Origin: Acidobacteria subdivision 13 bacterium RH2 MAG17b | Lineage (GTDB): Bacteria; Acidobacteriota; Terriglobia; UBA7540 | Assembly: GCA_002197525.1 (NCBI GenBank) | Contig: NFUN01000066.1 | Location: forward strand, 1 to 43,812 | Reading direction: 5' to 3' | DNA length: 43,812 nucleotides | Shown here: in pieces, positions 38,625 through 43,812 of the stretch | Numbering within the stretch: position 1 is the stretch's first letter | How the letters are laid out: each line of letters starts with the position of its first letter | The notes under the pieces: model-generated | Databases searched by the model: none | What the model was told of the DNA's origin: nothing | The model's input: only the letters and a program-made list of their open reading frames with translations | Made by a program: the position numbers and the translations under genes

Positions 38625-39221
38625 CTAAATGGCTGGAAGCCGGGAGCCTTTCCGGCTGCGCGAAGCCGCCCCCGGCAGGCGCGTGAAATTGAGGTCCCGT
38701 CCGAGCCTTAGCTTGGTGATGAAAACGATCTGGCCGCTGTGATAAGCGAAATGATCGACCACATGCGAGACGGCCTGGAAACCGGTCACCTGAAATTTCT
38801 GGATCGTGTATAGAGTTCTCAACTCGGCAGGCCCAAGAGCGCCGAGCACGGCGCAGGCCTCACGCACGGATTTGCGCAGCAAGGCGGCCAGAAGTCGCGC
38901 GGGCATGGGGCCTCGTTCCTGAAACTCACGGTTACGATCCCGGAAATCCGGTTTGCCGCCCAAACCGGAGACGATCCACTGGCGAACGTTTCCTCCCAGA
39001 TGGAGCGTCAGGTTTCCGGCGCTGTTTGAAGCGGGATTTGGCCGCCACCAGAGGTCCTGCTCGTCAAGCTGCTTGAGGCATAGGCTGATCCGGGGCAAGT
39101 AATGCTTTTCGAGAAGCCGCTGAGCTTCTGTGAGAAATTGCCGGGTGAAGCCAGCTTGGCCGCTCAGCGCGGAGCCGCTTTTCTCTCCCGCCGGATTTCG
39201 TCGCGCAGGGCGATTTTCCAT
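38625..39221 (-). CDS. DinB-like / DUF1572-type protein
   Basis: FTRQFLTEAQRLLEKHYLPRISLCLKQLDEQDLWWRPNPASNSAGNLTLHLGGNVRQWI...QAVSHVVDHFAYHSGQIVFITKLR: DinB-like His motif HVVDHFAYHSGQI. Confidence 0.8.
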   Translation of the reverse strand: MENRPARRNPAGEKSGSALSGQAGFTRQFLTEAQRLLEKHYLPRISLCLKQLDEQDLWWRPNPASNSAGNLTLHLGGNVRQWIVSGLGGKPDFRDRNREFQERGPMPARLLAALLRKSVREACAVLGALGPAELRTLYTIQKFQVTGFQAVSHVVDHFAYHSGQIVFITKLRLGRDLNFTRLPGAASRSRKGSRLPAI

Positions 39222-40141
39222 GGTGCATCCTCCCAAGTGGTCAACCAGAGATAAAAGGTGGCATAGCTTCGCCATCCCGTCCAGCGGCGGGCGATCTTTT
39301 CCACGCGGGCAGGCGGCGGCTGTTGCCTGAGACCGTAGAAAAATTGCACGCACTTTTGCAAACCCACGTCGGCGGCGGGCAGGCAATCGCAATGGCCGAG
39401 CGCGCGCATGGCTACGTAGTGCGCCGTCCATTCGCCCACGCCTTTAAGGGAGAGCAGGCGCTCGATCGCCGGACCGGCCTCCATCGTGCGCAAGGACTCA
39501 AGATCCAGCTCACCGTCCGTCACGGCGCGAGAGATGCCGATGATGTAGCGCGCCTTGGGTCCGGAAATTTGCAGGCGGCGAAGCTCGTGCGGCGTGGCGG
39601 AGGCAAGGACCTCGGGAGCGGGAAACAGCGGATACCCGCGGCCTTCAAACTTTACAACGCGCCCGTAGCGCTCAATCAACGCACGCTTCACTTGGTGGGC
39701 GAAAGAAAGATTTATCTGCTGCTCAAGGATGGCGGAGACCAGCGCTTCGTAAGGGTTTGCAACTTGTGGAATGCGCATTCCTCGGAAGTGAACCGCAAGC
39801 CGTGCGAGCACTGGGTCAGCAGCCCCAAGACGATAAAAAGGCGTCAGGTCGAGGTCCAATGCCAGTTGGTGCCGGACGAGAGCGGCGGCTGCCCCGAGAG
39901 TCCTGCTGTCGCGCCCGCCGCTCAGAATACGAACCCGCAGAGCGGGGCCAGAAGCGGATGGGATCTCCGAAACTCCGTAGAGTACGGCCTTCCCTTCAAT
40001 CTCGGCGGCGCGCCGGTATTCGTGTTCCTCGAAGTGGTCGAGCAGCGGCTCGAAGCGGCGTCCGTTGGCAAGGGCCGGAGGGCTGAGGATAAAGCGCAAA
40101 GTCCGGCGAAAATCGAACGGCTCAACGGAACGGAGAATCAT
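39164..40141 (-). CDS. DNA-3-methyladenine glycosylase II-like (AlkA/HhH-GPD)
   Basis: FRGMRIPQVANPYEALVSAILEQQINLSFAHQVKRALIERYG; HhH-GPD LLSLKGVGEWTAHYVAMRALGHCDCLPAADVGLQ. Start MILRSVEPFD at 40141. Confidence 0.88.
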   Translation of the reverse strand: MILRSVEPFDFRRTLRFILSPPALANGRRFEPLLDHFEEHEYRRAAEIEGKAVLYGVSEIPSASGPALRVRILSGGRDSRTLGAAAALVRHQLALDLDLTPFYRLGAADPVLARLAVHFRGMRIPQVANPYEALVSAILEQQINLSFAHQVKRALIERYGRVVKFEGRGYPLFPAPEVLASATPHELRRLQISGPKARYIIGISRAVTDGELDLESLRTMEAGPAIERLLSLKGVGEWTAHYVAMRALGHCDCLPAADVGLQKCVQFFYGLRQQPPPARVEKIARRWTGWRSYATFYLWLTTWEDAPWKIALRDEIRRERKAAPR

Positions 40142-40297
40142 AGCTATTTGTGTCCCTTGCTCTCTGAAAGCTCCGGCCCGGCGCTGCACGAAGAGACTCT
40201 CAGTGGTGCCTCGATCCGTGTAACGCGCCGCGCGCCTGTGCATCCTTACAAAAGGGGCATGTGGGACCGCGTGCGCAATTTGGAGCAGAGTGTAAAC

Positions 40298-40969
40298 ATG
40301 CATTATACTTCGGAGGTGTCTGCCCGGCTGGGACGCGGTGCGGGAGATTACATCTTTTCCCGAGGCTTGATGCAAGTGCCACAAGAAGCTCTTGAGAAAA
40401 CGGAAGGCGCGCTCGTCACCGAGGCCAAGGCGGGAAGCGCTGAAGCCTTCGAAGACCTGGTCAACCGGTACGAGCGGAAAATCTACCGCCTCGCCTTGCG
40501 CCTGACGGGTAATCCGCAGGACGCCGAGGATGTTCTTCAAGAGACTTTTCTAAAGGCCTTCGAGCATTTGCCGGACTTTCGCCAGGACTCTCGCTTTTAC
40601 ACCTGGCTGGTCCGGATTGCGGTGAACGAAGGCTTGATGAAACTGCGGAAGCGGCGTTCGGACAAGTCCGAGCCCATGGAAGACGGGGTGGACGACGAGG
40701 GGCAGGTGATGCCCCGTGAATTCCGCGACTGGAAACCCAATCCCGAGCAGCTCATGAGCCAGGAGGAGATGGAGACGCTGTTGCTGAACGCGGCGAACGG
40801 CCTTCCAGAAGGCCTGCGCACCGTGTTTTTTCTGAGGGACGTGGAAGAACTCTCCACGGAAGAGACGGCCGAGGCGCTGAATCTGACTGCGGGTGCGGTG
40901 AAGGCCCGCCTGTTTCGCGCCCGGATGCGGCTCCGCGAGGAACTTGCTAAAGTCTTGAAACGGGAGTGA
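40298..40969 (+). CDS. ECF subfamily RNA polymerase sigma factor
   Basis: AKAGSAEAFEDLVNRYERKIYRLALRLTGNPQDAEDVLQETFLKAFEHLPDFRQDSRFYTWLVRIAVNEGLMKLRKRR ... GLRTVFFLRDVEELSTEETAEALNLTAGAVKARLFRARMRLRE. The 5' extension of the ORF to 39323 is antisense to alkA. Confidence 0.92.
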   Translation: MHYTSEVSARLGRGAGDYIFSRGLMQVPQEALEKTEGALVTEAKAGSAEAFEDLVNRYERKIYRLALRLTGNPQDAEDVLQETFLKAFEHLPDFRQDSRFYTWLVRIAVNEGLMKLRKRRSDKSEPMEDGVDDEGQVMPREFRDWKPNPEQLMSQEEMETLLLNAANGLPEGLRTVFFLRDVEELSTEETAEALNLTAGAVKARLFRARMRLREELAKVLKRE

Positions 40970-40973
40970 ACGC

Positions 40974-41213
40974 TTGACCTGTAAAGAAGCCTTTCAGGAG
41001 ATTTCGAGCTATTACGACGGAGAACTCTCCGAAAACTTGAAGCGTGTCTTGCAGGAACACCTGTGCAAGTGCGGTCACTGCCAGGTCGTTTTTGATACCA
41101 CGCGGAAAGTCATCGAGCTCTACTGCGACGGCAAGCTTTTCCCGATGCCCAGCGTGGTCCGCGACCGGCTGCATCAGGCGCTGCGGCGGAAGTTCGAAGA
41201 GAAGCCCTCCTAA
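40974..41213 (+). CDS. Zinc-finger anti-sigma factor (zf-HC2-like)
   Basis: MTCKEAFQEISSYYDGELSENLKRVLQEHLCKCGHCQVVFDTTRKVIELY; H-x3-C-x2-C pattern; TTG start 5 nt after the sigma stop. Confidence 0.8.
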   Translation: MTCKEAFQEISSYYDGELSENLKRVLQEHLCKCGHCQVVFDTTRKVIELYCDGKLFPMPSVVRDRLHQALRRKFEEKPS

Positions 41214-41368
41214 CCCCCCGGATGTGATCCTTCGCCTGAATGGTTCACCTGGCGCGCCCCTCATGTCATACTGGCGTAGCGAAGAGCGAAGGATGACGCG
41301 CTGCCGCCACGCGGCAGATGACGGCGTTGTTCCAACCGGAAAATGCCGGAACCAAGTTATACTGAAGT

Positions 41369-42991
41369 TTGTTGAATACGACCGGAATAAAACGGTGGCC
41401 CTGCCTCGTGCTCTGCGCGGTAGGCATAATGTTTGGCGCGGTTTCTTTGGTCGCCCAGAAGCCTGCTCCGGACGGCGATGTCACACGGGAGGGCCTGAAG
41501 TTCGCCCGCGTCTACCAAGCTCTCCAGCAAAACTACACGAGCCCGGTCGATCCGGACCGCGTCGTCCTGGAAGGAGCAATTCGAGGGATGCTGGCTTCTC
41601 TGGACCCCTTTTCATCCTTCTTTGACCGGGACCAGTTCAAGATATTAGAGCAAGAGAATAGTGGCGAGGCGCTCGGCTTCGGCTCCATTCTTTCCGTGCA
41701 GCCGGGCAAGGTGATGGTAATCCAGACGCAGGAGGGTTCTCCTTCCTGGCGCGGCGGCCTCGGACCCGGCGACCAGATTGTGGCTGTGAACGGGGTGCAC
41801 CTGGAGAACTTGGGGGTGCGCGAATTGATCGGTCTCCTGCAGAAAACGCGCTCCCATCCGGCGGTCCTCAGCGTGCTGCGGCCCGGCGAAACCGACCCGG
41901 ATGATTTCACTCTAACTCCCGCCCAAGTGGCGCTGCCCACCGTGGATATTGCGTTTCTGTATTCGAGCGGAATCGGTTACATTCACGTGACTTCATTTGA
42001 GATCAAGACTCCGCAGGAAGTGGTCAGCGCGCTCGAAAAGCTGGGAGGGAATAACCTTCATGGACTCATTCTGGACTTGCGTAACAATCCGGGAGGCGCG
42101 CTCGATTCCGCCGTTCAGGTTTGCAGCCTCTTTCTGAAGCCGGGCGAGGTCGTGCTTACGATGCGAGGCCGCGCAGTGCCGGAAAAGACGTACCGCACTT
42201 CGCCCGCTCCGCTGCTCATGAAGACGCCCCTGATCGTGCTCGTGGACCACAGGACGGTGAGCGCCGCAGAGTTGGTTAGCGCGGCGCTGCAGGATCACGA
42301 CCGCGCGGTCATTGCGGGAGAGCCGACCTATGGCAAAGGAGTCGTGGAAAGCGTAATGCCGCTTAGCGACCAGACTGCCCTCGGATTGGTCAGCGCGGAG
42401 TATTTTACGCCCAGCGGGCGCTCCATTCAGAAGCCTCTCCCCGGAACAGCCCTGAGCAATCCCAGCGCCAGTCTCGCGGCTTCCAGCCGCGGCGCAGCCG
42501 ATCCTGCTTCCTTGAAATTTCACACAGACGACGGCAGGCCGGTCGCTGCCCACGGCGGCGTAACTCCGGAGGTTCTTGTTCCGGTTCCGCAACTCGATCC
42601 CTGGCTGAAATTTCTGAACCAGACCGGTTTGTTGAGCAGCTTTGCTTCCGACTATTTCACCTACCGCGGAAAAATCAGCAAAGACTTTCAGCCCACGCGG
42701 GAGACGCTTGAAGAGTTCAGGAATTTCCTCACTGTCCAGCACATACAATCGCCTGAACGGTATTGGTCCAAAGATCAGCAATACTTGATGAACGGCATCA
42801 AGGAGGCGCTTTTCAATCTGGCCTTTGGATTGGACGTTGGGAACGAAGTCGCCATGCGCAACGACCCGCAAGTCGAGAAGGCGGCGGCACTTTTTCCCCG
42901 CGTTCCCGCCCTGCTCAAAGGCCCGTCTGGGCCGGGCGTTTACGCCTGGGAGCAGGCTGCCACCTCACCCTCCGCTATTGCACAGCATTGA
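41369..42991 (+). CDS. S41 family C-terminal processing peptidase with PDZ domain
   Basis: LDPFSSFFDRDQFKILEQENSGEALGFGSIL; PDZ GSPSWRGGLGPGDQIVAVNGVHLENL; LHGLILDLRNNPGGALDSAVQVCSLFL; PLIVLVDHRTVSAAELVSAALQDHDRAVIAGEPTYGKGVVES. Confidence 0.93.
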   Translation: MLNTTGIKRWPCLVLCAVGIMFGAVSLVAQKPAPDGDVTREGLKFARVYQALQQNYTSPVDPDRVVLEGAIRGMLASLDPFSSFFDRDQFKILEQENSGEALGFGSILSVQPGKVMVIQTQEGSPSWRGGLGPGDQIVAVNGVHLENLGVRELIGLLQKTRSHPAVLSVLRPGETDPDDFTLTPAQVALPTVDIAFLYSSGIGYIHVTSFEIKTPQEVVSALEKLGGNNLHGLILDLRNNPGGALDSAVQVCSLFLKPGEVVLTMRGRAVPEKTYRTSPAPLLMKTPLIVLVDHRTVSAAELVSAALQDHDRAVIAGEPTYGKGVVESVMPLSDQTALGLVSAEYFTPSGRSIQKPLPGTALSNPSASLAASSRGAADPASLKFHTDDGRPVAAHGGVTPEVLVPVPQLDPWLKFLNQTGLLSSFASDYFTYRGKISKDFQPTRETLEEFRNFLTVQHIQSPERYWSKDQQYLMNGIKEALFNLAFGLDVGNEVAMRNDPQVEKAAALFPRVPALLKGPSGPGVYAWEQAATSPSAIAQH

Positions 42992-42994
42992 TCT

Positions 42995-43099
42995 TCACAA
43001 AATATAGTGACGGACTTCTGCTAGCGCAGCGCTCGGCGCGTCCCGACGCTGCCGGGACGCGCCGCTGGCTACATCGCTTCTTGTCATTATATTTTGTGA
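42995..43099. repeat. Long hairpin with TIR-like ends (family G)
   Basis: TCACAAAATATAGTGAC (42995-43011) / GTCATTATATTTTGTGA (43083-43099), one mismatch in 17; internal CGGCGCGTCCCG acgctgc CGGGACGCGCCG perfect 12-bp stem. Confidence 0.8.
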
Positions 43100-43102
43100 C
43101 CG

Positions 43103-43408
43103 TCAATAGGCGCGGGCTTGTTGGGTTGGGACGGCAATGCCTAGCTTGCGCAAAGCGTCAGCGTAATACTTCCGGTAAAGGATTTCCCATTCCGCGCTTC
43201 CCTCGGGAATGGTCTTTTTTTGGGAGGCTATCTGCTCGTGAACGCGGCGGTCGATCTCTTCTTCTTCCCGCATGAGATTGTTCAAAATCTTGATGATTTC
43301 CTGGCGGATCGTGTTGGGTTCTTCAAAGATTTCCACTTCATCCAAGTCCGCGATGGCGGTCATCACAAGCCGCCCAAGCTGGCTGATTTTTTCAGGGGTG
43401 AGCTTCAT
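43103..43408 (-). CDS. DUF507 family protein
   Basis: MKLTPEKISQLGRLVMTAIADLDEVEIFEEPNTIRQEIIKILNNLMREEEEIDRRVHEQIASQKKTIPEGSAEWEILYRKYYADALRKLGI. Confidence 0.85.
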   Translation of the reverse strand: MKLTPEKISQLGRLVMTAIADLDEVEIFEEPNTIRQEIIKILNNLMREEEEIDRRVHEQIASQKKTIPEGSAEWEILYRKYYADALRKLGIAVPTQQARAY

Positions 43409-43428
43409 TGCATATGCCAAGCAGCGTC

Positions 43429-43707
43429 CTAAAGGATAACGTTGCGGTCACGCACCAACTGCCTCTTCACTTTCTTGAACATCTCCTCGTAGGAAACGCC
43501 CATTTGCCTCATCTGGTCGTCGTAGCCACCGAGGATTTTGCGGACTTCCTCGTTAATGTGGTCCTCTACGCTCAGTCCTTCGAGCATTACCTGTGTAATG
43601 ACTTCATTGACGTAATCGGGTTGGTCAAATGCGATCAGGCCTTCCGCGGTTAACCGCTTCAAAACCTGTTTTGACATGTAGGCGACGTACTCGCGAGACA
43701 ATCGCAT
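43429..43707 (-). CDS. DUF507 family protein (tandem paralog)
   Basis: MRLSREYVAYMSKQVLKRLTAEGLIAFDQPDYVNEVITQVMLEGLSVEDHINEEVRKILGGYDDQMRQMGVSYEEMFKKVKRQLVRDRNVIL. Confidence 0.85.
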   Translation of the reverse strand: MRLSREYVAYMSKQVLKRLTAEGLIAFDQPDYVNEVITQVMLEGLSVEDHINEEVRKILGGYDDQMRQMGVSYEEMFKKVKRQLVRDRNVIL

Positions 43708-43745
43708 GGATGAAGGCGGCCCTTCCTGTGCTCGTCCAGAATGAT

Positions 43746-43773
43746 TAGTGACACTCTTGGTAGAGTGTCACTA
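43746..43773. repeat. Perfect hairpin, 12-bp stem and 4-nt loop
   Basis: TAGTGACACTCT tggt AGAGTGTCACTA, just upstream of the DUF507 pair. Confidence 0.85.
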
Positions 43774-43777
43774 TGCA

Positions 43778-43812
43778 GATCAAAGGCTTAGGAATTTCCT
43801 AAGCCTTTGATC
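43778..43812. repeat. Perfect 35-bp palindrome at the window terminus (17-bp arms)
   Basis: GATCAAAGGCTTAGGAA t TTCCTAAGCCTTTGATC. Confidence 0.9.

Noticed and set aside
39323-40297. N-terminal extension of the 548-aa sigma factor ORF
   Set aside because: Runs antisense through the AlkA-like gene; sigma homology begins only after about 40298-40370.

Overview
A 43.8 kb GC-rich bacterial chromosomal window, probably Acidobacteriota (inferred from gene content and hairpin repeats, not proven). Most of it is ordinary chromosome: an RND pump and TolC-like factor, a membrane TPR protein, bactofilin, ParB/ParA/RsmG with two parS-like sites, two DsbA-like thioredoxins, a GGDEF protein, an acyl-CoA carboxylase beta subunit, NadB, a DHH phosphoesterase, an alkaline-phosphatase-superfamily protein, a DapA-like protein, a FliA-like sigma factor, an HD-GYP response regulator, a large hybrid histidine kinase, ArgS, a DinB-like protein, an AlkA-like glycosylase, an ECF sigma/anti-sigma pair, an S41 protease and two tandem DUF507 genes. 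The accessory part is an islet at about 9.69-13.0 kb. It holds an orphan DUF6788-like gene, a DUF3800 gene with two small ORFs missing from the ORF track, an IS1595/ISXO2 transposase remnant, and a RelBE-like pair whose toxin frame is broken by a 4-bp tandem duplication. Non-coding structure is rich: at least four families of dispersed hairpin (MITE/REP-like) repeats, a CRISPR-looking array with an exact 72-bp period, a large cruciform-capable inverted repeat, and a perfect 35-bp palindrome at the window end. Best candidates for something undescribed are the DUF3800/small-ORF locus, the small ORF coupled between the HD-GYP regulator and the sigma factor, a HETHH-motif protein of unknown family, and the TIR-bearing hairpin elements. 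All family calls come from motif recognition by eye; no searches were run.
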